DNA of 64,000 nt from Hypomyces perniciosus. Taxonomy: Eukaryota; Ascomycota; Sordariomycetes; Hypocreales; Hypocreaceae. The stretch covers positions 2,046,001 to 2,110,000 of the forward strand of contig SPDT01000001.1 in assembly GCA_008477525.1 (NCBI GenBank), given 5' to 3'. Shown in pieces: positions 36,801 to 49,319 of the stretch. The position numbers were made by a program, and so were the translations under genes. Numbering within the stretch: the stretch's first letter is position 1; every line of letters starts with the position of its first letter. Below the pieces are notes generated by a model. The model was not told the origin of the DNA. It ran no database searches and saw nothing but the letters and a program-made list of their open reading frames with translations.

Positions 36801-38000
36801 AGACCCCAAACCCGCCCCAAATGCCGTCGAGTAGCAAAGTTATGCATGGCACGGAGCTCGCCATAGAGTTACATCCGGGCACATCCTGCTGGTTAATAAA
36901 TTCTTGCATGAGCTATCGGATGATCGTTTTGGGGATCTGTGATCAGATTGCGCCATCTGTATGCAGAAGAGGTGTGGGACTCAATCAAAGGGCCATGCTG
37001 ATGGGGTTGGATGATACTTTACGACGGCCTCGACCTGCTGTAGGGGCAATGTGCCATTGCAGCTTGGGTGACTGGTGTCCGATCCCGAGGCATTACCTTC
37101 TTCATCCGTCCTGGTTGTTCAAAGGATCTCGTAAGTGTTTCCTGTTTCTTGTATTTGTTCTTAATTGTTCCGAGCTGCCGAAATGGAGGTCAGTTGTGCA
37201 CCATTTCCAGAGCCATGGATGGCGGCAGCTTGCATTACATTGGTCAGGAACCTCTTGCAGTAGCATGTCGAGTCAGGCACAACATGAAATGGAACATTCG
37301 GATGTCAAGTACGAAGTATTCTTGTTTGTGTTGTTGTTTTTGTTTTTATTGCGGTATGCAGCAACAATGCGTCGTCTCTGCTGGCTGGTCCTTGCTCGGT
37401 GCAACCGACCGGCTTGATGGGCTGGGACCTGCATCTGATGGTGATTTGAAGAAATGGTGAACCAACAAAACAGACGAGAGGCACGTAATATGTACGAGTA
37501 CCTCCCGCCTCAGAGGGTGTCGGTCCAGTAACCGAAGACCCTTGTACATAAGCTTTTAGCTGTGGGGGGTATAAGGTACCTTCTCCAACCTCTCCCCATG
37601 AAGGGTCAAGCTCTTCTCTGTGGAGTGCAACGTAGCAAGTCGGAATACGTATCTGCAAATTAATTACGATTCCAATTGCGCAAGGCTGTTGTTCACGGCG
37701 AGGTCGTGGTAATTGCGGGGGAAAATTCCGCGACACCGCATTCCAGAGGAAACAAACGAGGCCAAGGCCGATTTACTTCATTGTTCGGAGGGGAGTTGGT
37801 GTTGTCAACGGCCCATCGTATGGGGCAGATAGGTAAATGCCTCAGAGTGGCCAGAGGGATCTGGTTTCACATGCCATTTCTGTCTTCGGGCTTAGTCAGC
37901 GTAGATACGAGCTGCAGCTCCTGTGCATAACTTAGCAGCACATGCTCCGTACTCCGTACCTACATACAGCAGCGGTACAGGACTCCTTATGTATGTCCCC

Positions 38001-38025
38001 TACTTCGTACTTCGTACTTCGTACA
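38001..38025. repeat. (TACTTCG)3 heptanucleotide repeat
   Basis: Three 7-bp units followed by TACA. The unit overlaps the TACTTCGTA variant of the dispersed 9-bp word. A two-unit reverse-complement copy lies at 47459-47474. Confidence 0.85.
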
Positions 38026-39487
38026 GACGTCCGGTTTTATCTGCAGTTGTTGGTATCCTATCTTGCCTGATACCACTCGACGCGCATATTTTCCCCTTCC
38101 TGTCTCGGCTGCCTAATAAGGCAATTTTATTTTTTGGCAGAAGCCGGAGAAAATACCCGGCCTACCCCACAACAGACCCCAGAGAACCCCGGAAAGGGAT
38201 CATCATCAGCGGGCGTTTGTTGCTCGGCTGGCCGGTTGTCATTGTCAATATTCTAGACTCAAACAAGCTGGTCCCTTATCCCTCCTCCCCGTGTCGTCCG
38301 AACTAACTACGAACAGAGATACCGAGTAAGCATGGAATGACCATCGGCACGCCCGATGTGACACAGCCGATAATAGCTGGGCGTTCTTGTTGCGGGGACA
38401 CAAAGATAAGGAAGTAAGATGGGAGCTTGTTTGGCGCCCTTACGGAGTAGTACTACGGAGTACATACTACTCGTACGGCAAATGATACGGAGCTTCTCCT
38501 ACCTCCCTATTTCCACCCCGCTTCCCCAGTCGGGCCATCCCTCAATCCTAATCTGATACAGCGTATGCGGAGAACTAAGATACGGGTGGTCACTATTCAC
38601 CTTAGCAAGCTGCGTTTGTAGATGCCAAGACTGTGTGTATGCCAGAATCCGGGCCTTCGTTTTGTGCTTTCAGAACTGCCTGAGTACAAGTCCGTCCACC
38701 TTGGACGAAAATGCATACTCGTATTTCCACCGTAAATGTTTGATCATCCCAAAGACTACTTCTGCCAGAGCTACGACTAATACATACCACTATGGAGAAG
38801 AACGGGCTTATCTGAGACATTCGAAACTCCACCCCCACAACTTACAGCCTGATGAACAGACCGCTTCGCATCCTATGATGAACTTGAGCAAGTTGGTAAC
38901 GGGTTTGTCAAGGCAACAAGGTCAGGGCTTGTTACTCTTGCAGGTCCCCGTTCCTTATTATAATTATTCTTATTCTTATTATACATCAGCCACAACGGGG
39001 TTCCAGGCTTTTGGAAAGTCTTGGTCCCCTGTTCACATGGTATCGTCCTGATGCCATGTGCCGTAATTGTGACGGCGGTGCAACGGCAACCCTCGACCAC
39101 TCGTAAGAAAAGTCAGTGCATTGAGAGTCAAAAGAAAGGAATGGAAACCTTGAGAAACATGGACAATCCATCCTGTTTCAACTTTGACAAATGCCCCCAC
39201 CGCCCCTCCACTCCATCTCACACCATCTCAGCAAGGCACCACCAAGCAAAAGACTCACCACGCACACAACAAAATCTTGTACGTACAAACACACCATTAG
39301 TAGCATGTAGTACGGGTTTTCGGCCACGTAATTCGTCAAGCATGTCAAGCGGTGAGAGAGAGAGAAATTTTCTTTTCTTCTCATCCGAAGGCCCAAACCG
39401 CGAAATTCGTGACAAGCCGCCGTTTTCATCGTCATGCAAGCCACGAACTACACCATCGCACATACCTAGACTTGGTGGTGCATGTGT

Positions 39488-39512
39488 ACGTGCGTGCGTG
39501 CGTGCGTGCGTG
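39488..39512. repeat. (GTGC)n microsatellite
   Basis: About six CGTG/GTGC units. Confidence 0.85.
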
Positions 39513-41017
39513 GACTTCGTACATAACACGGAACGAAGTGGGCAAAAAAAAAAGGATGGCCAAAAACTCCTTTACATATCCGAATCTGTTCTCGACTATC
39601 GTCAACCTCACCCATCTCCCGCTGTCAAAGCTCGACATTTTTCTGAAACGGGGAACGCGTGGACTCCGCAAAGACGTCATTTCCATGAGCATCCAAAAAG
39701 GGCTTTTAGCCTTTCCATTCATGCGAAGAAAAGTAAACGGCCGCTTCTCACGACTGGCTTTTAGGTAGCATCCTAAAAATGAAAACAAAAAGATAATTAT
39801 TCCGTTGACCCATCATCCGTTAACGTGATGCCCCCTTCTTCCCTGTCCTGCGTACCGCCAAGGAACACAAAACATTCCCAACAAAAAAAACTCATCAGCC
39901 GACACAGGGCTCAGCTTACACCAAAAAGACTGGTGTATTCCCTTTCTTGGACTGTTACCGTACAACCCCATGGGCAGGCGCGCGATACCCTGAAAAAAAG
40001 CGGGCGGGCGGCGGGTGTGGGGGCGGCCACATGTCTGGTTGCTTTGCCTGGGCTGGCTGAACACCAACTCAGCCTCTCTCCCCCTCCAAAGGGCTGTTAT
40101 CTCTCGCACACCTTCCCCTAGTTGGGCAAAATACGGAGTACATGGATGAATAAATAGATTCTTGTGCGCGCGTGTGTGTGTCATCCATCCAAGCCTCATC
40201 CCCAAATAGGATGCCCAGCATCCTTTGACACCATCCCAAGTCTTGGGAACCGAAGCCGCTTTTCAGCAACATCTCCGCTGCACCCCAGACCTGACTCGTA
40301 GAAAACAATCAAAGTAGTAATATAAGAGATGGACTCTAAGGGTTAGACAGCCTAATCAAACACTAGATATTCTGCCGGATGAAACGTCAACCCCATTCCC
40401 CACATCTCGGACGGACATACGGAGGCACTTGGTTATCAGGACACGGAAAACGATCGGAGAGCTGATATGTCCGAAAAGGGAGATGGCCTGAAGCCCGCCA
40501 TGATTAGTCTAAATTTGCTCAAAAGTCTAATGAAAGCAATCAAATCTATAATCTCTATGCGCATTCCGTAGCACTAGACTTTGGTCTCCCCAAGCCATAC
40601 CGAAATTCGCAAAGGAAAAACCAGCCTTCGGGCACCGAAGGGAGTAACACAGGGAGTCGGGCTGGTGGTGACAAAGTTATTACCAAGTCAGAAAAATAAC
40701 GTTTTCCATTTTTGTGTGTCTGAGGTTGGTGTAACGGCTTGTGCAACATGCCGTGGTAGAATCCAAATTATAATCCTCCAAAACCATCTAAAAAAAAGAA
40801 GACGAAGATAAGTAATTTGTTATCCGCTGGGGAAGTGGTGAGGTCTATATCCATGGTCATCCGCCTTTCGCAGAATCCGTCCAAACCCGCCAAAATTCTT
40901 TCTGTCGAAACCTGGTGGGGATGACCCTTTCCAATGTGAACCGTAAACGCCATATCGTTCTATCCTTCTATAGCCCAAAGTCATCAAGTCGTTCGAGGAG
41001 CGATTGCATGGTGTTTC

Positions 41018-42256
41018 CTAAATCCGATCCATGAGATCGCCGCCGGCCAGACTACCTGCGGTAGAGCTTCTGCCGCTGCTAGGGAATACATTGTCGGAGA
41101 GCAGGTCCTGCACGGCTACCTTGGGAACCTGGGGTACAGGCAGTTTCCTTTGGCTGCCATCAGGGCGGCTGATGATATCCGTCAGAGACATTCCTGAGCT
41201 GCGGGAAGTGTTTGGTTGCAGCTGTGGTGGGAACTGGGGAGCATCAAGATGAGGCTCCATGGGAGCAAGCGCCGGGGTTGTGTTGTGCTGCAGAGACAGG
41301 TTCCTAAGACTAGGCAGCTCGTATCCCGAGTAGGGACGCAGGCGAGGGGAATGAGCAGGAGTCACAATCGGAGTGTGATCCGGCGTAGGGGAGAGGGAAT
41401 CGTGGGAAAAGGTGGGGGAAGATGGCGCCGTCGAGTTGGGCGAGTTGGGCCTCGATCTCTTGGCGTGTCTCATGCTTCCATGGTAATGGTCGTCGTCGTC
41501 GTTTGAGTGGGCTCTCGCCATGTGGTAAGACGACAACGAGGGCGGGTGGCCCCGAGCACTATGCATGCCATGGCCATAGAAATGGTGCTGCCTCGAGTTG
41601 TTAGGGGGACCTCCAAGCGTCTCGCGCTCCACCTGCGTAGCCGCCTTTGCCAACATGGAGATGTCGCCGCCACGGCTGTAGTGCTGCATGCTAACCGGAG
41701 GGACAATAAAGGACGAGTAGGAGTGGGGAGGCGAGACGTTGGGCGAGGCAAGAGTAGATGTGGGAGCAGAGCGGATGGCCTTGGGCTGGGGAGGGGGGGC
41801 CATCATGCTCTCAATGTGCATATGAGAGGGCATTCCCTGGTGGTGGTGGAGATGCTGCTGGTGCTGCTGTTGTCCCTTGTTGCCTCGCCTCGAGTTGGGG
41901 TTGTTGTGTATTCTCGAGTGCCGTGTCAACTCATCGGAACGAGAGAATTTCTTGCTGCAGCCAGGGAACTGGCATGCATGCGGCTTCTCGCCCGTGTGCG
42001 TGCGAATGTGTCTTGTCTGATGCTCCAGGCGGTGGAAGGCCTTGTCACAGAGAGGGCACTTGTAAGGACGAGGCAATTCGTTGGACGTCTCCTGGGGCTG
42101 GGTTGGAGGGAGAGGCCCGTTGGGCTTGATGACGGTGACCGCTGCAGAAGACATGTCTCCGCCGACGAGTTTGGCGTTACTGTGCTCCTGTCCGGCCACG
42201 GGTGTTGAAGGGTTGAGTAGATTTGAGAAATCCACTGCAGACTGAGCTCGTTGCAT
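41018..42256 (-). CDS. cre1: Carbon catabolite repressor CRE1/CreA (C2H2 zinc-finger)
   Basis: Single exon of 412 residues. I take the ATG at 42256, which gives the conserved [17 protein letters not shown] start; the frame extends three codons further only to a TTG. Two C2H2 fingers sit at C67/C70/H83/H87 and C95/C100/H113/H117, with the linker [15 protein letters not shown], as in all CreA orthologues. A Gln/His-rich stretch follows, then a Ser-Asp-rich acidic segment ([10 protein letters not shown]) next to a basic MRHAKRSRP, a region linked to casein-kinase phosphorylation in Trichoderma CRE1, then Ser/Pro-rich sequence and a C-terminal [14 protein letters not shown] repression region. CRE1 binds SYGGRG sites and represses genes for alternative carbon use when glucose is present. 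It is flanked by unusually large non-coding regions and has clustered SYGGRG sites upstream. Confidence 0.97.
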   Translation of the reverse strand: MQRAQSAVDFSNLLNPSTPVAGQEHSNAKLVGGDMSSAAVTVIKPNGPLPPTQPQETSNELPRPYKCPLCDKAFHRLEHQTRHIRTHTGEKPHACQFPGCSKKFSRSDELTRHSRIHNNPNSRRGNKGQQQHQQHLHHHQGMPSHMHIESMMAPPPQPKAIRSAPTSTLASPNVSPPHSYSSFIVPPVSMQHYSRGGDISMLAKAATQVERETLGGPPNNSRQHHFYGHGMHSARGHPPSLSSYHMARAHSNDDDDHYHGSMRHAKRSRPNSPNSTAPSSPTFSHDSLSPTPDHTPIVTPAHSPRLRPYSGYELPSLRNLSLQHNTTPALAPMEPHLDAPQFPPQLQPNTSRSSGMSLTDIISRPDGSQRKLPVPQVPKVAVQDLLSDNVFPSSGRSSTAGSLAGGDLMDRI

Positions 42257-42510
42257 GTGATCCAACTACTGCAACGCAACGGCCGGTATTTTTTTTTAAA
42301 ACTTTTTCCCCCTGGACTGGCGGTAGCGAGAGTGTGTTGTCGAGCTGCCGATTGGGGATAGAGATAGTTGTCGAGATGGTATTGGGTGCTTCTGTCGTGT
42401 GGTAGAGGCTTGATGCTTCAGTCGTCGGTATGTGAAGGGTCAAATGTTGGCGAAAGTTTGTCGTAGGTTTTTTGCTCGTCAAAAGATCTTTTTTCGGAGG
42501 CAGGAGGGGA

Positions 42511-42516
42511 CTGGGG
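42511..42516 (+). promoter_or_regulatory. CreA-type site CTGGGG
   Basis: A SYGGRG match embedded in a G-run, about 255 bp upstream of the cre1 start. A single site is weak evidence by itself. Confidence 0.35.
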
Positions 42517-42829
42517 GGGGATGCTATGGTTTTAATAAGGGCGGGTTCGGCCGGGTCGGTACATGTGGACGAGGGTACGGAGTACTTGTGGACATGTACC
42601 TCTACCGCCCTGCAGACGTCCCAACGCGAAGCACATGCTGAACCCGCTACACGCGGCGGTAAATCAGGGGCGTCACGCAGGGCTCAGGCAGCACCTTTGG
42701 GGGTGGTGGACAGCGCTGGATGGCTCAATGGGCGCTGGAGGGATGGGGGAGGGGACAGGCGGGACACGTAGCCAGGGCCAGGAAAGGGGCACGAGGTACT
42801 TGTCGGCTCTCGAATGGTTGTACCACTAA

Positions 42830-42878
42830 CCCCAGCAGTAAGCCCCAGTGGGAGCCCCAGCTGGGGCGGGGGGCGGGG
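42830..42878. promoter_or_regulatory. Cluster of six CreA/CRE1 SYGGRG sites upstream of cre1
   Basis: In 49 bp there are three CCCCAG (42830, 42843, 42855), one CTGGGG (42861) and two GCGGGG (42866, 42873) hexamers, all fitting SYGGRG on one strand or the other. The sites at 42855 and 42861 abut as the 14-bp perfect palindrome GCCCCAGCTGGGGC (42854-42867). The cluster lies about 575-625 bp upstream of the cre1 start codon. Closely spaced SYGGRG pairs are the functional form known for CreA, and creA autoregulation has been reported in other fungi; binding here is an inference. Confidence 0.6.
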
Positions 42879-43158
42879 GGTGTGCGGAACCGCGATTGGA
42901 TCTTGTGCAAACTGGACAACTGGGAGTCTGAGACGTGGGAGCACTACTTCGTAGGACTGTGGGAGGTACCACTCCAGTGTCGGTACCTCAGCGAGGCTCA
43001 GATGCTTTTTTGGGCGACTGGGGAGAATGCAGCCACCCCTAGCAAATCGCTGCATACACGCCCTCCCCTCGGCACCGGGACGCGAGGCGTGAGGGTGTGC
43101 ATGTGGAACTGCGGCGGAGAGAACGAACGGTAAACCGCCCTCCGTTCTCTCAAGGATG

Positions 43159-43180
43159 TTTTTTTTTTTTTTTTTTTTTT
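43159..43180. repeat. T22 homopolymer tract
   Basis: 22 consecutive T, about 0.9 kb upstream of cre1, followed by a shorter T9 run. Likely nucleosome-disfavouring. Confidence 0.8.
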
Positions 43181-43240
43181 GTTGAGATTTTTTTTTGCCC
43201 TTGATTTCCACTCCACACACAGCGTCACCGTACCTGCGCA

Positions 43241-43251
43241 CCCCGGCGGGG
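43241..43251. promoter_or_regulatory. Second CreA-type site pair upstream of cre1
   Basis: CCCCGG (43241-43246) overlaps GCGGGG (43246-43251), both SYGGRG matches, about 1 kb upstream of the cre1 ATG. Confidence 0.4.
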
Positions 43252-46200
43252 GGCGCAGCAGGATTGTCGTGCTCGACTGATTGGCCGCCATTTCAGGACT
43301 TCCAATCGCCTCATTATCGTATGTGAACAATCCTACGGGGTATCTGTACGAGTGTGTATCTGCGGAGGATACGTGGACAAACGGTTTGTGTACTTCGTAG
43401 CAGACCACCATTCGCGAGCTGCCTCTTCGCTGGCAAAGCATGGCATCGATCGTTATTCAGTCATGTCATTCATTGCCTCTTGCGTGGGGCAAAGCACGTT
43501 TGATCCCACTTTGGTATCGGCGCATTGCGAGGACCCAAACCAGGCAAAAAATGATGCCATGTCAGGGTTGGATTTCACGACAGTGTTCTCTCTGCAGGCC
43601 TTCCGCGCTTCTCTCTCTCCGCGCTTCTCTCAACCTCCATGTCTTACGCCCTCGCTGTCACCCACGATGCCCGCCTTTGGGGGCGGAGCGACGCCGTTGA
43701 CCACTGGTTCCCCCATACTGTTCGCTCGTATCTCCAGACTCTAGACTCGATGTGCACACAATGGGCGATATTGTGGGTCTCTCAGAGCCACGCGCCCACC
43801 AACAATAGCCCGCAAACAAGTCCTTGTTGGTGTCATGCTGTCACTGTGTTATCTGCCATCATCATCACCAGATCTTCGGTCAACCCCACGGAGTAAGTCA
43901 CACACTCCACAGCCTGTCATGTCATTTCATGCCCACGTTGGACCTGGCTCACAACTCGGCAGGCATTTTCTCCACGCCTTGTCCTCATCTAACCGCCGCT
44001 TTTACGGGCCAAGGCTGTCTGTCCGTTGCCAGTTCAAGATGACGATCATTGTGATATTATAGTCATGTCTCGGTTCTTAGTCGAGATCTTCGACGCTCTC
44101 CATTTCCCCTTCCCCCCTCTCACCGTTTGGTCATTATACCTAAGGTTATTCCAACTGCGGTGACGAGTCTCCACGATCTTGGGGGGGCAATCTTGCCTCA
44201 CTTGTAGCATAGATGGCGTCAGGACCTCGGGCATTAGACGCTGACCATCCTCATCCAGTCTGTCTCTGGAGCACGAGTACGTGGCCAGTGAAGCGCCAAC
44301 AACCCTGCCAAGATCACCCGTCATAACGCGGAATATCGGGCCAACAGACAGCGGGAAGCGACTCCGTGATTGAGGTCGCGCCGCATTCATCTTGCTTTCC
44401 AATAGGATCGCGATGTGTCCGCCTTGCCTGACATGGGGGGGTGCGGCGGATATGCAGCACAATACATTTTCCCCAGGAGCTGTTCCCCAGACTTTCATTG
44501 TCCCAAGTGGCTCCCCCAACTTGCATTTCTCACTCCGTGTGCTCCATATTACTCCTTTTCTCCTAGTTTGTGCACGTCTTATCGACGAGCACATTGCGAC
44601 TACGGAGTACTACTCGCTCCTCACTTACGCTTGGTGGAATGTGTCTTTGAGGGGGGGCCTGTCGAAATTATGCTGTCTCTCTCCAGCTGGGGTCCCCAGA
44701 AACGCCCCAGCGTAGTGTGGGGGTTGTTATCGCAAGCCAGATTCCCCTTACCATTGGTGCAACAAGAGATTCGTTAGTCTCGCATATGGCCGCCACCTCC
44801 CAATTGCGGTTTTTCTTATCAGGAGGGCTCCGTCGAAGAACCAGTGCTTCAATAGAAAACAAACCACATTCGTACAAACTTCCGAGACTATCAACGGCCC
44901 AAGCTCTCAGTTCTAGAATCTGGTCTCTTTGTTCACCAAAACAAATCTGGAGTTCCCCATCCCACGCTGCATTTGACCCTTGTGCCTCTAGCTAATTGCG
45001 GAAATTCGGGGGCTCTGATCTTAGATCTCCCTGGCACTCCCTTGTCACCGAGAATCAATCCGTCGCAAGTCCGGAAGGGGGGCACCTGGCCCACACCCCA
45101 GATGTTTGGCCATGACGCCCAGGTTTAGTGGTTGATGAAACAGAGCTGCCTTGGGGGTTTGGATTCATAACCCGTGGCATTCCGCCATTAATCATACTCC
45201 GTACACCGTAATCCTAACCAAAACAACAATGCAGTGGTACGTAAACAGGCGTGCCTTGACGTGGTTGCATCTGTTTCATAAGGGCGACCATAGCACACAT
45301 GTTTGGTCTCATAACTTTTAGAGCCAGGGCTTCTTTTTAACTCTTGTCGTCGCGATATCTACCCTACTGAAGCGCTATACACGGATGATACGACTACTAG
45401 TGTTGATAAGAAGTGTCGTACATGAACTAACCCGGGCACGGAGTAATGCTCGGACCCTCAGTCCGATGTCTAAAGTACTACTAGTAGTAGTAAGCAAGTA
45501 AGCAGCGATAATGTACGGAGTACAGAGAACAAAAGACTACATGCAGTAGTAGCTCTACTGTGAGGAATTGGTTTAAATGCTGAGCCTCAAATGCTCGTAT
45601 GGCAAATGGGAGATGGAGAACCTTGCGAAAAGGGTTATGCTGACGACTCGGCGTATCTGACCTGCTCGGCTGAATTACGGAGCGGGAAATGCCCTGTGCT
45701 TTGGTGAGATCCATCAAGGAAGAAAATCCCTGAAGATAGCAAGACGCGTATTATTGCTACTAGTAGTATCACTAGTATCACCAGCCGCTGAGGTTTGTCA
45801 AAAGAATGGTTGTTGATATGTCACAACTCAGAAACCCGCGTATTAAAGGGCACCAAACCCCCCGAAACGCCTGTCAAAAGTCGCTTTCACGTGTTACCTC
45901 CTCAGTGTCTACTTGGCTGATGCAGTTGCTAGCAGTATTTTAGCAGTTTGGGTTTCGTCGTAGGGCGACAGAGCCAAACCGGGTCTGTAATTCCCCCCAC
46001 GTGCCTGTCTAGATGCCACAACGCGGGGGCTTCGCTCGTTCGCTCGATAACCGACTAGGCAAGATTTCAATGGGAGCACTGTACCTAAGGACACGAAGGG
46101 TCCATATCCTTGGATAGCCGAAACAACACCTCGGCACATAACATTGAGAGCGAGAACTGTCACCATTGTAGTAGTACTACGGAGTAGTAATCCGCCTTTC

Positions 46201-47829
46201 GACGAGGAGTCCCGAGGGAAAGCCGAATCGCACTCCGCGGGCATATGGAATTACGATAGTACTAAGGAAGGGAACCCTAGGACTGCGAATATCCGATCGT
46301 GCCGATAGATGGTGATATTGCCAGTCAGCCGACGGAGCCACCCGCAATGTGACACTCGCCAGGTGTGCTCTCCATTCAACGGATCTCTGTACTCCGTACG
46401 GAGGACAGCACACCTCTGTGTTTTGTAGACCCAAGTCGTCTGGGAATGGCAAGCGCTGCGAGGCTCCACGGCGATGGATGCCTTGAAATGGGCATCATCA
46501 GTCTCACCTATTTGCTGGGGTATTAGGCAAGACGGCTAAACGGTAGATGGATATCGGAGCCTCAATTGCTAGCGATATCACACTTTTCCAGTTCCTGAAT
46601 ACCTGCAATTGAGATCTCTAGCGTAGGGCCCGGCTTTCAATAATGCATCCCATCGTTTGCTTGACGCAGGAACAGCCTGTCAAACGAGGCGTTGGTGGCG
46701 GCAATGCGGCCCTGCTGCACGGGGAGATCCTCGGTGACGAGAGGTGCCACGAATGTCATCCATAAATGAGCTGTTCAACAACAAAGCGCCGCCCTGCTTC
46801 GCCATGTCTCGCCCAACATCGATACGAGACAATCGGTCATTCTAGGCCTCATTGTCCTACTGGGCCACGTATGTACATGCTCTGCCTCAACGCTGCTCTG
46901 TACACCATGCACAAGGATCGCCCAATAGTTCACGAGAAGAGAGGTGCTAGCATCGAAACCCACACATCTTTATCCAGACCCCAAAAGCTCTGAGCGTCGT
47001 CGTACCATTGCAGCGTCTGCGCTCCCTGCAGCGACCCGTCCATAGCCGTTGCCCCCAGATTCTTCTTTGGGAGATTTCGGCGATGCCGCTGAGCAAAAAA
47101 GAGCTCAAAAGGCTCCCATGTCTTCAGGCGCTCCACACAGGCGGGTCTATGCAGTGAGATACCCAGAAGGAGATGTTTTGCCCGGCCGCAGCGAAAGGGC
47201 TTCTTGGCGTCGACCTTTTGTGTTTTTTTGCATAACACAGAGTGAGTGTGGTGATAAGGATTTGCAAAATCTCGTTTACCTAGAGGAGGAGATCCTCACC
47301 CCAGATTTTGACCTTGAAAGACTTTGCTTATTTGAGACTTTTCGTACTCACGGACCAATAGTCTAAAATGAGGCTGAGATGGAACAGCTCGCAGCCAACT
47401 GAGTTGAGGTTTGTACGGAGTAGTTCGGGTGCTATGGTGAGCTGGTTGGCATACAGTGTACGAAGTACGAAGTATTGTCCTCATGTACCATGCGCCTCAC
47501 AAAACACTTGGATTTCCTGGGTTCTTCGCTTGGCTTTCCCCATAGAGACATTCAGCTTGCGCTCCGTGGAGGTTTTTCCTTCTTCTGGAATTGACGTCAC
47601 AAAGCTTTTCGGGTTTTCATGATGGCCGCTGCTGTGGAGGGTGGTAATTTGATGTCCGGGTCCGATTGAAAGCCGAACAGCGCCGAGGGAATTAATAATA
47701 ATAACAATCTGCCAGAAGGAATTTTTCCAAGACAAAAAAGAAAGCACTGTGCAGAGTAGTACAAGGACCAACGACAGAGAAATCTCGAAAGCCTCTTGGC
47801 GATCGCTTGCACTTGAAAAACTTGGAACC

Positions 47830-48231
47830 ATGCCTGGTATCCAAACCGCCATCCTGCGTGTCGCGCGCCCAACCGACAACATCAACGCTCTCATTCCCTT
47901 CTACACAGATGGTCTAGGCTTCGAGGTCCTTTACCGCTTCAACCAGCATGAGGGGTTTGACGGCGTGATGCTCGGGCACAAGGGCGCTGGGTATCATCTC
48001 GAGTTCACAGCCAGGACCGGCCACGCTGTTGGCCGCTCGCCGACACAGGACAACCTGCTCGTCTTTTACCTGCCAGATCCTAACGACTTTAACGCGGCCG
48101 TGGCTCGGATGGAGAAGGCTGGGTTTGGTGCTGTGATAAGCTTCAACCCTTATTGGGATCGATGTGGGAAGACTTATGAAGACCCGGATGGATATCGTGT
48201 TGTGTTGGTGAGCACGGAGTCTCCGGTCTGA
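47830..48231 (+). CDS. VOC-superfamily (glyoxalase/bleomycin-resistance fold) protein
   Basis: Single exon, 133 residues, starting at the first ATG of the frame (MPGIQTAILRVARPTDN). It shows the two beta-alpha-beta-beta-beta modules of the vicinal-oxygen-chelate fold: LIPFYTDGLGFEVLYRF with a loop ending MLGHKGAGYHLEFT, then NLLVFYLPDPNDFNAAVARMEKAGFGAV and PYWDRCGKTYEDPDGYRVVLV. It resembles small bacterial YycE-like VOC proteins. The usual metal ligands are not obvious: the first strand lacks a His or Gln at the usual place, though Glu in HLEFT and the DPDGYRVVL end are kept. The function is therefore unknown; cytosolic, with no targeting signal. It stands alone between two non-coding regions. 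Confidence 0.85.
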   Translation: MPGIQTAILRVARPTDNINALIPFYTDGLGFEVLYRFNQHEGFDGVMLGHKGAGYHLEFTARTGHAVGRSPTQDNLLVFYLPDPNDFNAAVARMEKAGFGAVISFNPYWDRCGKTYEDPDGYRVVLVSTESPV

Positions 48232-49195
48232 AGATATCTTGTTCATGTACAATATGGTTGAGTGAATGCTCGACGAGGACGAAGCCTACGATATTACGAG
48301 ATTCCAGAGTTCCCCAGCGTGAGTGTAAATATAACGAATCAATGTATCATTGTTCTGAAATATCGGATTGTCATTGTGGCGACTCCAGGGAGCAAAGACC
48401 CTCCCATTAGCCCTCACTGTATGTACTCCGTTCCTTCGGGTATGAAATCCATATACGAACGAAGTATTACCCGTAGGTAATACAAAGCATGGATGTGAAG
48501 ACAAGGTACGACTAACATTCGTCTGTGTAGTAATATTGCATCGCCAGATGTGCCGAAACAGTACGGCGTACAAAACAATACAGAGGATATGAAAGCGAGA
48601 CATTGGCTCATCGCAAGCAACTCCCTTGATGAGGCGGCGCCAACTCAACAGGTCCACCGCATGTGCCACAACAGGTCACATACTATTAGTAACTCATCAC
48701 AACAAATTTTCTCACACTACGCTTCGGAAATCATCCGTACGCCTAGTTCTATGTACTGGCGTCTATTGGCGTTGTTCTCTCAAGTGATGTGGGGGACTGA
48801 GAGTCCATTGTCCCCAGTCCAGACATACGCGACTTGCGGCAAGCAAATCGGAATACAAGATCATCTGGAATCCTATGTCTCGCATCCTTTGTTGTGACGC
48901 GCCATCCTCTGTCCTCCGTCGGCGTATCTCGATCCCTTACGTGATCCTTCGCGTGGGGGGTTAGCGCTGACGTGACGATCATATAATCGTAGTAGTATTT
49001 GCTTTGCCCGTAGCATCAAGATTCTCCGGAGGAGTCACTAGTGAAGAGAGAATTCTCCGTACCCCAGGTCCCCAGATGTTACCTTGCCTAAAAGGAGTAA
49101 ATGCAGTTTAAGAATGTCACTTACGAAGTACGGAGCACTCCATCATGTGCGTGAAGGAAGCGGGTGGGAAAAAGTGCCATGTTGAGATTTCGTGC

Positions 49196-49205
49196 ATCAC
49201 GTGAC
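49196..49205. promoter_or_regulatory. CACGTG (bHLH / CDEI-like) palindrome
   Basis: ATCACGTGAC, about 115 bp upstream of the proposed recombinase start. It fits the E-box/CDEI consensus bound by Cbf1-type bHLH factors in yeasts. Confidence 0.4.
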
Positions 49206-49230
49206 TCCGCGTTATCTTCGTAGATCCTCC

Positions 49231-49236
49231 ACGCGT
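49231..49236. promoter_or_regulatory. MCB-type box ACGCGT
   Basis: ACGCGT, the MluI cell-cycle box bound by MBF in yeasts and found at S-phase and repair genes, lies 84 bp upstream of the proposed recombinase ATG. Confidence 0.45.
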
Positions 49237-49319
49237 GACCTGCTCCGCACGGGTCCATGGTTACAAACACACTTGCTAGAAACCGGTCAAGCCCGAAGGG
49301 GGTTTACAAGCTATGGATG

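Larger units (their letters stand above)
33821..41017. other. 7.2-kb intergenic region, no supportable gene
   Basis: From the end of tim21 to the 3' end of cre1. Frames of up to 247 codons occur around 39 kb but overlap each other in several frames and look random. Simple repeats: (TACTTCG)3 at 38001-38025 and (GTGC)n at 39488-39512. Four TACGGAGTA-type words are present (37950, 38441, 38454, 40132). A-rich runs are frequent at 39.5-40.0 kb. Confidence 0.5.
42257..47829. other. 5.6-kb region upstream of cre1
   Basis: Contains the cre1 promoter with CreA-type site clusters (42830-42878, 43241-43251) and a T22 tract (43159-43180). At least seven TACGGAGTA-type words are scattered between 42.5 and 47.5 kb. 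Minus-strand frames between 46.6 and 47.24 kb look partly protein-like but are broken. No intact gene is seen. Confidence 0.5.
48232..49319. other. Intergenic region upstream of the Rad51-family gene
   Basis: About 1.1 kb without a convincing gene. Near its right end are an ATCACGTGAC box (49196-49205) and an ACGCGT box (49231-49236). An ATG at 49257, in frame with the recombinase, would add 21 residues. Confidence 0.5.

Noticed and set aside
39021..39764. Plus-strand frame of 247 codons
   Set aside because: Low-complexity codons, overlaps the (GTGC)n repeat and competing frames on both strands.
42257..42265. Three-codon N-terminal extension of CRE1
   Set aside because: It would start at TTG; the downstream ATG gives the conserved [10 protein letters not shown] start.
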